From Acinetobacter sp. BY419 (GTDB taxonomy: Bacteria; Pseudomonadota; Gammaproteobacteria; Pseudomonadales; Moraxellaceae), in contig NZ_JAGFXZ010000002.1 of the NCBI RefSeq assembly GCF_019038395.1, positions 62,001-126,000 of the forward strand: 64,000 nt of DNA. The letters run 5' to 3'. Shown in pieces: positions 38,082 to 47,359 of the stretch (position 1 is its first letter; every line of letters starts with the position of its first letter). The position numbers and the translations under genes are program-made. A model generated the notes under the pieces. The model was not told the DNA's origin. It made no database searches and saw nothing but the letters and a program-made list of their open reading frames with translations.

Positions 38082-38107
38082 AAAGCCCTACCAAATGGCA
38101 GGGCTTT
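38082..38107 (-). terminator. Terminator downstream of prs
   Basis: Stem AAAGCCCTGCC with GGTAGGGCTTT on the minus strand followed by a short T-run, about 20 bp after the prs stop codon. Confidence 0.8.
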
Positions 38108-38124
38108 GAAAATTCAGCGCTCTA

Positions 38125-39078
38125 TTATAGATAAGAATCGAACATTGCGCTAATAGATTCTTCGTTGTTAATACGACGAATCGTTTCGGCAACCATGCTG
38201 GCTACTGAAACCTGGCGAATCTTGCCCAGTGCTAAAGCTTCATCAGAAAGTGGAATGGTGTCAGTAACAACCAGTTCATCAATCACAGAGTTCTTTAAGT
38301 TTTCAATCGCTTTACCAGAAAGTACTGGATGCGTTGCGTATGCAATAACCTTGCGAGCACCGAAAGTTTTCAATGCATCAGCTGCTTTGCATAAAGTACC
38401 GGCTGTATCTACCATGTCATCGACGATGACACAATCACGATCTTTTACATCGCCAATCAAATGCATCACTTGTGATTCATTCGCTTTTTGACGACGCTTA
38501 TCGATGATTGCAAGATCGATATCACCCATTTGTTTCGCAACAGCACGTGCACGAACAACACCACCCACGTCAGGTGAAACCACCATCAGGTTGTGATGCG
38601 ACTGTTGACGCAAGTCAGCAAGTAGCGCTGGTGTACCGTAGATGTTATCTACAGGGATATCGAAGAAGCCTTGGATCTGGTCAGCGTGCAAGTCAATCAT
38701 CACAACGCGGTCAATACCCACAGTAGTCAGCATGTCTGCAACGACTTTAGCGGTAATTGGCACACGGCTTGAACGTGGACGACGGTCTTGACGAGCATAA
38801 CCAAAATAAGGAATCACGGCAGTAATACGACCTGCACTTGCACGACGCAAAGCATCAGCCATCACTAAGATTTCCATCAGGTTATCGTTAGTTGGGGCAC
38901 AAGTAGGTTGTACGATAAATACGTCTTTACCACGAACATTTTCAGTAATCTCGACAGCAATTTCACCGTCAGAGAACTGACCTACAGAGGCAGCGCCTAG
39001 AGGAATATGTAAGTGACTTACGACTTTTTGAGCGAATTGTGGATGCGCAGATCCACTAAAAACGACAAGATTGGGCAT
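38125..39078 (-). CDS. prs: Ribose-phosphate pyrophosphokinase
   Basis: Makes PRPP, the precursor for nucleotides, histidine and tryptophan. 317 residues with the class I signatures: [17 protein letters not shown] near 127-143, the [15 protein letters not shown] flexible loop, and the PRPP-binding [14 protein letters not shown] near 215-228. The start is ATG 39078 with AAGGGTG upstream; the ORF extends 21 codons earlier into non-conserved sequence. It follows four tRNA-Gln genes 36 bases downstream of the last, and is likely transcribed through them from ispE. Confidence 0.97.
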   Translation of the reverse strand: MPNLVVFSGSAHPQFAQKVVSHLHIPLGAASVGQFSDGEIAVEITENVRGKDVFIVQPTCAPTNDNLMEILVMADALRRASAGRITAVIPYFGYARQDRRPRSSRVPITAKVVADMLTTVGIDRVVMIDLHADQIQGFFDIPVDNIYGTPALLADLRQQSHHNLMVVSPDVGGVVRARAVAKQMGDIDLAIIDKRRQKANESQVMHLIGDVKDRDCVIVDDMVDTAGTLCKAADALKTFGARKVIAYATHPVLSGKAIENLKNSVIDELVVTDTIPLSDEALALGKIRQVSVASMVAETIRRINNEESISAMFDSYL

Positions 39079-39114
39079 GAAGCACCCTTGGCGGTTGGGA
39101 TATATGGGAATAGA

Positions 39115-39189
39115 TGGCAGGGGTAGCTGGATTCGAACCAACGGATGCCGAGATCAAAACCCGGTGCCTTACCACTTGGCGATACCCCT
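39115..39189 (-). tRNA. tRNA-Gln (anticodon TTG), copy 4 of tandem
   Basis: 75-nt tRNA with encoded CCA. Acceptor AGGGGTA pairs with TACCCCT, discriminator G, anticodon TTG in the loop TTTTGAT, T-loop TTCGAAT. Nearest to prs of four identical copies, 92 bases from its neighbour. Confidence 0.97.
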
Positions 39190-39281
39190 AATGCGGCAGA
39201 ACTTTAATATTTTTGCGGTAAAGTGTCAAGGTAAATTAACAGTCTTACAGCAAATGAGTGTTCTGTCTTTTTTCGAGAAAA

Positions 39282-39356
39282 TGGCAGGGGTAGCTGGATT
39301 CGAACCAACGGATGCCGAGATCAAAACCCGGTGCCTTACCACTTGGCGATACCCCT
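39282..39356 (-). tRNA. tRNA-Gln (anticodon TTG), copy 3 of tandem
   Basis: Identical in sequence to the other three copies. CCA is encoded. 20 bases separate it from the copy at 39377. Confidence 0.97.
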
Positions 39357-39376
39357 AAATTTGATGGACTGTAAGA

Positions 39377-39451
39377 TGGCAGGGGTAGCTGGATTCGAAC
39401 CAACGGATGCCGAGATCAAAACCCGGTGCCTTACCACTTGGCGATACCCCT
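39377..39451 (-). tRNA. tRNA-Gln (anticodon TTG), copy 2 of tandem
   Basis: Identical in sequence to the other three copies. CCA is encoded. 26 bases separate it from the copy nearest ispE. Confidence 0.97.
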
Positions 39452-39477
39452 AATACAGTACATCTACAGGTGAAAAA

Positions 39478-39552
39478 TGGCAGGGGTAGCTGGATTCGAA
39501 CCAACGGATGCCGAGATCAAAACCCGGTGCCTTACCACTTGGCGATACCCCT
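39478..39552 (-). tRNA. tRNA-Gln (anticodon TTG), copy 1 of tandem
   Basis: Identical in sequence to the other three copies. Its 5' end begins only three bases after the ispE stop codon, so it must be cut from an ispE-containing transcript by RNase P and other nucleases. Confidence 0.97.
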
Positions 39553-39554
39553 AT

Positions 39555-40385
39555 CTACACTTTAAACTGAACTAAAGGTGATTCTTGTAAACTATTGACC
39601 AGGTAAGCTTTACATGGTGCATTTGCAAGAATATCTTCGATATTCAGATTGTCAGTGACTTCAATAAACACACAAGCACCTGTACCTGTAAGTTTTGCAA
39701 TACCGAACTGGTCGAGATACTGCATTGCTTCATCTACCTCAGGATATAAGCTTCTTGCCAGTGGCGCAAAGTTATTTCCAAAATCAGATGGCGTTTGCTG
39801 ATAGGCGCAAAATTTAGTGCTCTTCGTGTCTCTTGTCAATGCTTTTTGTGAAAAAAGCAGTTGAGTGCTGATAAAACAGTCAGGTTTTAACACAATGAAT
39901 TTTTTTTGATCTAAGTCTATGAATGTTAAGTGTTCGCCAATACCTTCGGCCCAGGCATTTTTACCATGGACAAATATCGGTACATCCGCACCCAGCTTGA
40001 CTCCAAGCTCTGCCAGTTGCTCAACATTTAAACCACATTGCCAGAGCTGATTCAGCACAATCAGGGTGGTCGCTGCATTAGAAGAGCCCCCACCGAGACC
40101 TGCGCCCATCGGAATGTTTTTTTCCAGACGGATTTTTAACCCTGATGGTGTTTTGGCATGGGGCTTTAATAGCTGTATCGCACGATAGATCAAATTCTGT
40201 TCCAGATCGACGGAGGCCAGCCCTTCAATCTGAATGGCATCATCGGTGCTTTGTTCAAGCTCCAGCCAGTCATACAGGTCGATCAGCTGAAAAATACTTT
40301 GCAGCTCGTGATAGCCATTCGGACGGCGACCGGTGATATGTAAAAACAAATTCAGTTTAGCAGGCGAGGGAACACGAATCATCAT
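39555..40385 (-). CDS. ispE: 4-diphosphocytidyl-2-C-methyl-D-erythritol kinase
   Basis: Fourth step of the MEP isoprenoid pathway, phosphorylating CDP-ME with ATP. 276 residues of the GHMP kinase fold: N-terminal PSPAKLNLFLHI, the ATP loop PMGAGLGGGSSNAATTL at about 92-108 and the C-terminal AKLTGTGACVFIEV. The start is ATG 40385, 18 bases after lolB. It ends two bases before the first tRNA-Gln, within the lolB-ispE-tRNA-prs unit. Confidence 0.96.
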   Translation of the reverse strand: MMIRVPSPAKLNLFLHITGRRPNGYHELQSIFQLIDLYDWLELEQSTDDAIQIEGLASVDLEQNLIYRAIQLLKPHAKTPSGLKIRLEKNIPMGAGLGGGSSNAATTLIVLNQLWQCGLNVEQLAELGVKLGADVPIFVHGKNAWAEGIGEHLTFIDLDQKKFIVLKPDCFISTQLLFSQKALTRDTKSTKFCAYQQTPSDFGNNFAPLARSLYPEVDEAMQYLDQFGIAKLTGTGACVFIEVTDNLNIEDILANAPCKAYLVNSLQESPLVQFKV

Positions 40386-40403
40386 GGGCTTGAATCAGGT
40401 CAA

Positions 40404-40982
40404 TTAACGGTTTTCAATGATCATTGTAATACGATTTTCCGCACCATTTCCAAGTGACTGCTTTAAAATCAATCGGTTTGGCATTTTGGCCTGCTGGTTA
40501 TAACTGAGATCGACCGTCCAGCCCTGTTCAATAATCTGGCTAATCCGCTGTGTATCGTCTTTTTGCAATTTGGCAGTCGTCGTCGCAGGGCGGGCTTGTA
40601 CCCAGTCCACTAAATGGCTGATCGGCGCTTGCCAGCCTGTGGCGCGTTGCAGTAATTCTTCGGCACTGGCTGCCTGAATTACACCTGTTTTGGCACTGTT
40701 TAAGGTCACTTGTCCCGGTGTGCCAGAAATCTGGGTTTTACCTACGCCTAAAATGCCGCTGAGCTCAATATCAAACTCTTCCTGCTGTTGTACCCAGGTA
40801 AAGAATGCGCTGCCCGTCTGTTGAGGGGTGCGAACACCAATTTTACCCTGCAGCTGGAATTGGTTGTCTGCCTGGACAGAAGGAGTCACTGGCTTTTGTG
40901 GATTGATCATCTGCTGACAACCAGTTAAAAATAAAGCAGTTGCTGCAAAGGCACAGCAGCCCAATTGGCTCACATTGCGCAT
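40404..40982 (-). CDS. lolB: Outer-membrane lipoprotein LolB
   Basis: Receives lipoproteins from LolA and inserts them in the outer membrane. 192 residues with a lipoprotein signal and lipobox LTGC (Cys22), followed by the LolB beta-barrel pattern FQLQGKIGVRTPQQTGSAFFTW and the ISGTPGQVTL strand. It lies 7 bp after the TPR gene and before ispE in the conserved hemA-lolB-ispE neighbourhood. It completes the Lol route together with lolA at 16.7 kb. Confidence 0.93.
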   Translation of the reverse strand: MRNVSQLGCCAFAATALFLTGCQQMINPQKPVTPSVQADNQFQLQGKIGVRTPQQTGSAFFTWVQQQEEFDIELSGILGVGKTQISGTPGQVTLNSAKTGVIQAASAEELLQRATGWQAPISHLVDWVQARPATTTAKLQKDDTQRISQIIEQGWTVDLSYNQQAKMPNRLILKQSLGNGAENRITMIIENR

Positions 40983-40989
40983 AAATAAA

Positions 40990-42756
40990 TTAACTCGTTT
41001 GGGTTTGGGGTGCTAACAATAGCGAATTAAGTTGTTTCAATTCTGGGTCATTTGGATGATTTTGTTGTAATTGTTGTAACACTTGTTGAAATTGTTGTAG
41101 ATCACCTTTCATGTATAACGACCGGGCATAACGCACACCAATCTTCACATTCGGATTCAACTGATAGGCTTTGTACAATACGTCTGCAGCTGTGGAAAAG
41201 TCATTCTGTAAATAACAGATATAACCATAGGTATCCAGAATTGAGGCCTGTTCCGGTGCATATTCCAGTGCCTGTTCGACATAGCGGCGTGCTTCTTCCA
41301 GACGGCGGTTCTGCATCGCCAGGGTATAGGCATAGGCATTCAGATAGGTGGGACTATTCGGTTCAATTTTAAGTAAAGTAGTGAGTAATTCATCCAGCTT
41401 GTTACGATCCTGATATGGGTCCAGCAACAGCACTTGCGCATAGACCAGTTCAGGATCATCCGGCAGGTTTTTGCTGGCTTCTTCCAGCAGCCGGATCGCG
41501 GCTTTTTTATTCTGCATACGCGTCAAAATATCGGCCTGGGCCAGATAGAGAAAGCTGGCATGTTGCGGATAGTTCACCCTTTCCTGAGTCAGGAAACGCA
41601 GCGCATCATGCAGTTTATCCTGCTGGGCAAAAATCGAGATCATATTGCGACGCGAAACCGTGTAAAGACTGCCATCGACCAGACGATAATAGGCTTTGGC
41701 TGTTTCGTAATGCTGTTTGCGTTCTGCATTGACCGCGAGATAATAATAGGCTTCGTTCTGATATTGTGCAGAATAACGCAGTTCGACCAGGTATTTTTCG
41801 GCCTTCTCATACTCTTCCAGGTCAATACTGGTCAGCCCGGCAATAAACAGGGCTTCTTCAGCAGTCGGCCACTTTTTTATAATATCCTGCAGTTTTTTGA
41901 GTGCCAAGGTTGCTTCATTCAGCTTGACCAGATATTTGACTTCAGCCAGTCGCACATCCAGATTGTGGCGATGCTTGCGGCTGGATTTTTCGTACCATTC
42001 CCGCGTGGCATTGGCATCGCCCAACGCGTTGAGCAGATTGGCCTTCATCAGGATATAACCGGTCGCATTCGGACGTTTTTTCAAGGCGCGATTAATGGTG
42101 TTTAACGCCTGCACCAGTTGACCGTTTTGTGCCTCCAGACCAGCAACCAGCACCAGAATAGAGGGATTATTCTTGGCTTTGGTGGTGCTCAAGGCTTGAA
42201 TAAGATAGCGGCGATCCTCTGTTCCTTCAGGCGAAATCCCGGCGAGAATTTCTTCCAGATCGGCAGTGTCATCAATTTGCAGGATTTTTTCCAAGGTCTC
42301 TGCGGCCAGCTCATATTCATGTGCTTTCAGGGCAATATGGGATAAATAAAATAAGGCCGGGACGTCTTGTGGCTCTTGCACCACCCAGTGCGTGGAGATA
42401 TCCAGTGCTGCCTGCAAGTCATTATGTTCCAGCGCGACATTCAACGCACGTTGCTTGACTGAAGTGGAATTGCTCTTGATTGCCAGAACGGTATAGTTGT
42501 GCAAAGCAGTAGGGATGTCACGTGCAGCGATGGCAAACTCAGCCATCATACTTTGTTTTATCGCATCATAATTTTGATTTGCATGGTAAACTGCTTCCGC
42601 TGCATAGAGATGCGCAGTCGAAGCCATGCTACCCACCAATAGGAATGTGGTAGAATATTGCCTAATTGTAGGGCCGTTGATACGGCTGATTGTTTGACGC
42701 AATTTTTTATTGATCCAAGTAATGCTTTTTATGACACCGATGTTGCACAATAGCAT
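40990..42756 (-). CDS. TPR-repeat protein, probably exported
   Basis: A protein of about 588 residues made largely of tetratricopeptide repeats (roughly residues 85-580), for example LYKAYQLNPNVKIGVRYAR near the C-terminus. A hydrophobic stretch near residues 34-52 followed by AAEAVYH looks like an exported or anchored N-terminus. The start is uncertain: ATG 42756 avoids overlapping hemA, while a longer frame to 42807 would run into the hemA coding region. It lies in the conserved position upstream of lolB. The partner proteins cannot be inferred. Confidence 0.82.
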   Translation of the reverse strand: MLLCNIGVIKSITWINKKLRQTISRINGPTIRQYSTTFLLVGSMASTAHLYAAEAVYHANQNYDAIKQSMMAEFAIAARDIPTALHNYTVLAIKSNSTSVKQRALNVALEHNDLQAALDISTHWVVQEPQDVPALFYLSHIALKAHEYELAAETLEKILQIDDTADLEEILAGISPEGTEDRRYLIQALSTTKAKNNPSILVLVAGLEAQNGQLVQALNTINRALKKRPNATGYILMKANLLNALGDANATREWYEKSSRKHRHNLDVRLAEVKYLVKLNEATLALKKLQDIIKKWPTAEEALFIAGLTSIDLEEYEKAEKYLVELRYSAQYQNEAYYYLAVNAERKQHYETAKAYYRLVDGSLYTVSRRNMISIFAQQDKLHDALRFLTQERVNYPQHASFLYLAQADILTRMQNKKAAIRLLEEASKNLPDDPELVYAQVLLLDPYQDRNKLDELLTTLLKIEPNSPTYLNAYAYTLAMQNRRLEEARRYVEQALEYAPEQASILDTYGYICYLQNDFSTAADVLYKAYQLNPNVKIGVRYARSLYMKGDLQQFQQVLQQLQQNHPNDPELKQLNSLLLAPQTQTS

Positions 42757-42781
42757 AAATTTAGTGAAATGATGACCTGAT

Positions 42782-44065
42782 ATGTCTTTCTTTGCATTGG
42801 GTGTCAACCATCAAACTGCCTCTGTAGAACTGCGAGAACAATTGGCTTTTAACCCTGAAAAGTTAAGTGCCATTCTTGCCGAACAAAGCCAACACCCTGA
42901 ACTGAATGACATGGTGGTGGTGTCTACATGTAACCGGACCGAAGTTTACGCCATGTCTGAAAATGCTGACATGGTGCTGAACTGGCTCGCCCAAAAAAAC
43001 GGGGTGGATGTCAAACAACTGCAACATCATGTCTATCGTTATGAAAATGCCCAAGCCGTTACTCACCTGATACGCGTGGCCAGTGGTCTGGACTCCCTGA
43101 TGCTGGGCGAACCGCAAATTCTGGGACAGGTCAAAACCGCACTTTCTTTGGCTAAAGACTCGCATACGGTGTCGCGCAATTTAAACCGAATTTTTGAATA
43201 TGCCTTTTATGCAGCCAAACGCGTGCGTTCGGAAACGGCTGTCGGCAGTCATGCGGTCTCCATGGGTTATGCTGTAGCGCAACTTGCCTTGCAGGTGTTT
43301 AGTCACCCGGACAAGCTGACCATTATGGTGGTAGCAGCCGGAGAAATGAACAGTCTGGTGGCCAAACATCTCGCAGAGATGGGGGTGGGCAAGATTATTA
43401 TCTGCAACCGGACCCGTGAACGTGCCGATATTTTGGCGCAGGAAATTGCACATCGGGTTGATGTGGAAATTATAGACTTTGCGCAGCTGGCAGAAAATCT
43501 GCATCGTGCCGATGTCATTTCCAGCTGTACTGGCAGTTTGCATCAAGTGATTAACTTTGCGGATGTAAAAGCTGCACTGAAAAAACGTCGTTACCAGCAA
43601 ATGTTACTGGTTGATTTGGCTGTACCGCGAGATATTGATGCCAAAGTGGAAAGCCTGGACGGGGTTTATCTGTATGGTGTCGATGACCTGCAAAGTGTCA
43701 TTGAGGAAAATCTGGCACAGCGCCGTCAGGCTGCGGTTGAAGCTGAAATTATGGTCAATCAGCTGGCTACAGAACTGATGACCCAGCAAAAGGTCAAACA
43801 GGCTGGAGCCACCATTCATACCTATCGCGAGCATGGAGAAGCTTTACGCCAGGAAGAGCTGAAACTGGCGCTGCAGCGAATTGCCAAAGGCGAAAAAGCT
43901 GAAACTGTCATGGCTGAGTTTTCACATCGCTTGACCCAAAAACTGTTGCATCCAACCTCTATTGTGCTGCGTGAAGCAGCTAAAGCGGAAGACCCAAGCT
44001 GTTTTGAAATGATGCAAGAAGAGTTAAAAGAGGTGGTTCAAAAGCGTCGTAAACCAAAACATTAA
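42782..44065 (+). CDS. hemA: Glutamyl-tRNA reductase
   Basis: First committed step of C5 tetrapyrrole synthesis, reducing glutamyl-tRNA to glutamate-1-semialdehyde with NADPH. 427 residues: N-terminal catalytic domain with Cys50 in [15 protein letters not shown]-binding domain (about 160-305, [12 protein letters not shown]), and C-terminal dimerisation helices. Start ATG 42782. Divergent from the TPR gene with starts only about 25 bp apart, so the promoter must lie within the first part of the divergent gene. The order with lolB and ispE is conserved. Confidence 0.96.
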   Translation: MSFFALGVNHQTASVELREQLAFNPEKLSAILAEQSQHPELNDMVVVSTCNRTEVYAMSENADMVLNWLAQKNGVDVKQLQHHVYRYENAQAVTHLIRVASGLDSLMLGEPQILGQVKTALSLAKDSHTVSRNLNRIFEYAFYAAKRVRSETAVGSHAVSMGYAVAQLALQVFSHPDKLTIMVVAAGEMNSLVAKHLAEMGVGKIIICNRTRERADILAQEIAHRVDVEIIDFAQLAENLHRADVISSCTGSLHQVINFADVKAALKKRRYQQMLLVDLAVPRDIDAKVESLDGVYLYGVDDLQSVIEENLAQRRQAAVEAEIMVNQLATELMTQQKVKQAGATIHTYREHGEALRQEELKLALQRIAKGEKAETVMAEFSHRLTQKLLHPTSIVLREAAKAEDPSCFEMMQEELKEVVQKRRKPKH

Positions 44066-44174
44066 AATGGACTGCTGATAAAAAACAGAGTGATTACTTA
44101 TTCGTTTTTGTTCAATATGCGAATCACGTGAGCGTGTATCAGATATTTTCTAAACTTAAACAGCTATCCAAAAA

Positions 44175-46097
44175 TTATTCTTCTAACAAGGTCATGGAAC
44201 GTTTTTTATCAATTTCATAAATCTGCATTTTCAGATTTTTCATTTCCGCAATACTGCTAAATTTCTTCGATTTTATTTTATTTTTCAAACATTGATATTG
44301 CAGCTTGGTCGAAAAGTCCGCCGCAAGTTTGTCTGCCTGTTCAGGCGATGAAGTGTAATCACTGATATTGGTATGCTGCAGAATATGCTGCAGTTCATGG
44401 TGATATGCCGCGCAGGCACCGAGTACATAATAACTCGACAGTTCTGGATCATCCGGCAGGTCATCAAAAATCACATTCAGAATATTCAGGATTTTAAACA
44501 GCAGTTGATCTTCAGACACCAGCGCGCGCAGCGGCTCAAAATGAATATACAAATAAGGATGATTCATGAGAATCGCAATCACATATTCTTCCGCATCAAT
44601 TTTGGTGCTAAAGCTTAAAGATGCATCGGTATTGACCTTGGGTTGCCATTTACGGTTAAAACCCAGTTTTTCCCGGAAAAACTGCTGCAGCAAATAACGG
44701 AAGGAGCCATGTTTGGGCAGTAATTCAGTCAGGTTTTTCAGTTCACCCATGACCTGACTCTTGCCTTCAGGCGTGGTGATGTCCTGATTTTGGGTCAGAT
44801 GTGCGAACACAAAGTCTGACATCAGCGGTGCCTGATCCAGCAAGCGTCTAAAGTCCTCTATACCTTCACGGCGGATCAATGAATCCGGGTCATGGTCAGC
44901 GGGCAAGACAAAGAACTTCAGCTCACGACCATCATTCAGCAATGGCAGGGCAATGTCCAAAGTGCGGCGTGCTGCTTTTTGCCCGGCAGCATCCCCATCA
45001 AAAGCAATAGTAAGCCGGTTGTTTTGCTTGAACAGAATATTCAGGTGATCCGTATTACTGGCTGTACCTAAAGTGGCCACTGCACCATGAATACCGTACT
45101 GCTGCAGCGCAATCACATCCATATAGCCTTCAACCATCAGCCATTCTTGAGCTTTCTGCTTGCGGCCTTCATACAGGCCATACAGCAGCTGGTTCTTATG
45201 AAAGACTTCAGAATCCGGCGAGTTAATATATTTGGGCTTGATCTCGTCATTCAGCGCACGGCCGCCAAAGCCCACCACACGGCCCTTGGTATCACGAATC
45301 GGGAAAATCACCCGCTCACGCAGCAGGTCAAAGTCACGGCCACTGTCGCTGGTACGAATCAGACCGAGCAGCTTTAAGCCTTCGATATCCTGAGGAAATG
45401 CTTTTTCCAGATGTTGCCAGTCTTCAGGTGCATAGCCTAAGCGCCAATAGGCAATGGTTTCCGCAGTCAGGCCACGCTGTTTAAAGTATTGCTGAGCACT
45501 CGGGCTGTTCGGGAGTTGGCACTCGTAAAACTGTGCAATATTTTCCAGCAGGTCGTAGAGGTTGCCATCTTGCTGAACTTCGGCCATTGGCAAATGTTCA
45601 AAAGAAGCAAAGGGGTCGCCATAAAAATCCTGTTCAGGCGCTTGAAACTCTGCAAATGGGTCGAAACTTGCCGTAGATGCCGCATTATGATTGTCTATTG
45701 CTGCGTTATTTTGCTTTGTCTGAACCCGTGGTAGAGCTGGAGCAGGCACAGTTTTAGGCTTTGCTGCTTCTCGTTTGTATTTTAATTTATTGGAATCGGT
45801 GTTGTCTTTTGGGAGTTCAATGCCGGTCTGACTGGACAGGTCTTTCATCACTTCGACGAAATTACGGCTGCCAATGTCCATTAAAAAACGGATAGTATTG
45901 CCGTTGGCCTGACAGCCAAAACAGTGAAAATACTGTTTGTCACGATAGACATGAAAAGAGGGTGATTTTTCCTGATGGAAAGGGCAGCAGCCCGAATAGG
46001 TGCGACCGGTCTTTTTTAGTTTCACGAATTGACCAATCACATCGACAATATCGGTGCGATCGAGAATCTGATCAATCGTATGTTGGGGAATAGCCAT
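44175..46097 (-). CDS. dnaG: DNA primase DnaG
   Basis: Synthesises RNA primers for replication. 640 residues: CHC2 zinc ribbon with Cys38, His41, Cys59 and Cys62, a long low-complexity linker rich in Ala/Asn/Lys/Pro (about 105-145), catalytic TOPRIM domain (about 300-400, FAFDGDAAGQKAARR), and C-terminal helicase-binding domain (about 490-640). The linker insertion after the zinc domain is longer than in E. coli. It is not linked to rpoD or rpsU. Start ATG 46097. Confidence 0.95.
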   Translation of the reverse strand: MAIPQHTIDQILDRTDIVDVIGQFVKLKKTGRTYSGCCPFHQEKSPSFHVYRDKQYFHCFGCQANGNTIRFLMDIGSRNFVEVMKDLSSQTGIELPKDNTDSNKLKYKREAAKPKTVPAPALPRVQTKQNNAAIDNHNAASTASFDPFAEFQAPEQDFYGDPFASFEHLPMAEVQQDGNLYDLLENIAQFYECQLPNSPSAQQYFKQRGLTAETIAYWRLGYAPEDWQHLEKAFPQDIEGLKLLGLIRTSDSGRDFDLLRERVIFPIRDTKGRVVGFGGRALNDEIKPKYINSPDSEVFHKNQLLYGLYEGRKQKAQEWLMVEGYMDVIALQQYGIHGAVATLGTASNTDHLNILFKQNNRLTIAFDGDAAGQKAARRTLDIALPLLNDGRELKFFVLPADHDPDSLIRREGIEDFRRLLDQAPLMSDFVFAHLTQNQDITTPEGKSQVMGELKNLTELLPKHGSFRYLLQQFFREKLGFNRKWQPKVNTDASLSFSTKIDAEEYVIAILMNHPYLYIHFEPLRALVSEDQLLFKILNILNVIFDDLPDDPELSSYYVLGACAAYHHELQHILQHTNISDYTSSPEQADKLAADFSTKLQYQCLKNKIKSKKFSSIAEMKNLKMQIYEIDKKRSMTLLEE

Positions 46098-46233
46098 AGT
46101 CTGCGGAGCTTCTCGTGCTTAGTATCTAAGATCTAAATCATTGAAAAAATGAAAAATAGCATCATTAGAACTTGGTATTTAAAGTTACTTTGTATACCTT
46201 TTGCACGATTTGTTCAAGCCTGGCTCACACAAA

Positions 46234-46261
46234 GCAAAAGGGCAAGTATGATAACTTGCCC
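46234..46261 (-). terminator. Terminator of bamD
   Basis: Stem GGGCAAGT with ACTTGCCC on the minus strand followed by TTTT, about 60 bp after the bamD stop codon. Confidence 0.85.
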
Positions 46262-46322
46262 TCCGCAAAAATGCACCTGGAACAGTCGCCTTATTTGGTG
46301 ATGCTGCCAGAATTATTCAGCC

Positions 46323-47288
46323 TTATTCGGCCGTTTTAGGACGATCGAGCAAACCAAATGAAATGCGGTTGGTGATGCTACGCTTTTCAGTTGCTGGTGC
46401 ATCCGACTGAGCATCGGGGGTGGTTACCGTCTTGGCTTCTTTACCAAACACACCCAGTGTGGCACGGTTGAAGAAACTGCTTTCGCTACGCGCTGCACGC
46501 AAATTCACAGTGCCATCTGACTTCACCAGATTTGGATAATTCAGCTTTAACACATCAATATATTGCTGAGACGATGCTTTGTCGCCAAGCTTGTCATAAC
46601 CATAAGCGATGGTTGCCAATGCTTCCGGGATCTGCGGGGTTTGTGGATAATGCTCGACTACCCATTGTGCACGTTCAACTGCTGCCAGATAAGCTTTACG
46701 CTTGATATTAAAACGCGCCGCATTCATTTCGTGTTCAGCCAGTTCCTGACCAATAAACTGCATGCGCTGCGCTGCATCTACTGCATAGGTGCTAGACGGA
46801 TAGCGACGAATGAAATCGACAAAATTTTGGTAAGCTAATTTTAGGTAGCTGACATCACGATGCGACTGTTTCAGTGAGGTATAACGTAACAGACCATTAT
46901 AGTTCTGTTCCATATTGGCGACACCGCGTACATAGTAGGCATAGTCGACATTCGGATGTTGCGGGTTCAGACGGATAAAACGTTCTGCCAGTGCCACTGC
47001 CGCTTCATACTCTTTTTGCTGGAATTTCACATACAACAGTTCAAGCTGGGCTTGGGGCGCATACTGACTGGTTGGGAAATAGGTTTCCAGTGCTTCTAAC
47101 TGTTTTGCTGCGTCAGTATATTGATTACGATCTAGCGCTTTCTGTGCTTTTTGAATATAAACCTGTTCGCTAGATTCCGGACCTTTATCCACGACTTCTT
47201 TTTTTGGATTACTGCTACAGCCTACCATTGCCGATGCAATGCCTAATGTCACAGCAAGCATTGTCATTTTATAATGTGGTAGCGACAT
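46323..47288 (-). CDS. bamD: Outer-membrane assembly lipoprotein BamD
   Basis: Essential lipoprotein of the BAM complex that inserts beta-barrel proteins into the outer membrane. 321 residues with lipobox AMVGC (Cys24), then five TPR-like repeats (about 40-250, e.g. AAKQLEALETYFPTSQYAPQAQ and YYVRGVANMEQN). The C-terminal 60 residues are an Ala/Arg/Ser/Thr-rich tail beyond the usual BamD end. Divergent from rluD, as in many gammaproteobacteria. Confidence 0.94.
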   Translation of the reverse strand: MSLPHYKMTMLAVTLGIASAMVGCSSNPKKEVVDKGPESSEQVYIQKAQKALDRNQYTDAAKQLEALETYFPTSQYAPQAQLELLYVKFQQKEYEAAVALAERFIRLNPQHPNVDYAYYVRGVANMEQNYNGLLRYTSLKQSHRDVSYLKLAYQNFVDFIRRYPSSTYAVDAAQRMQFIGQELAEHEMNAARFNIKRKAYLAAVERAQWVVEHYPQTPQIPEALATIAYGYDKLGDKASSQQYIDVLKLNYPNLVKSDGTVNLRAARSESSFFNRATLGVFGKEAKTVTTPDAQSDAPATEKRSITNRISFGLLDRPKTAE

Positions 47289-47359
47289 AAAAATTCCTCT
47301 GTTAATACGGGCAATGAGCTACAATTGCACTATTAAACCACTTTTGTCTGAATGAGCAA

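Noticed and set aside
39071..39358. Plus-strand reading frame across the tRNA-Gln copies and the prs start
   Set aside because: It is created by the repeated tRNA sequence on the opposite strand and overlaps prs.
39115..39552. Four 75-nt direct repeats resembling a CRISPR-like array
   Set aside because: The repeats fold as tRNA-Gln with CCA ends, and spacers are of unequal length (92, 20, 26 bp).
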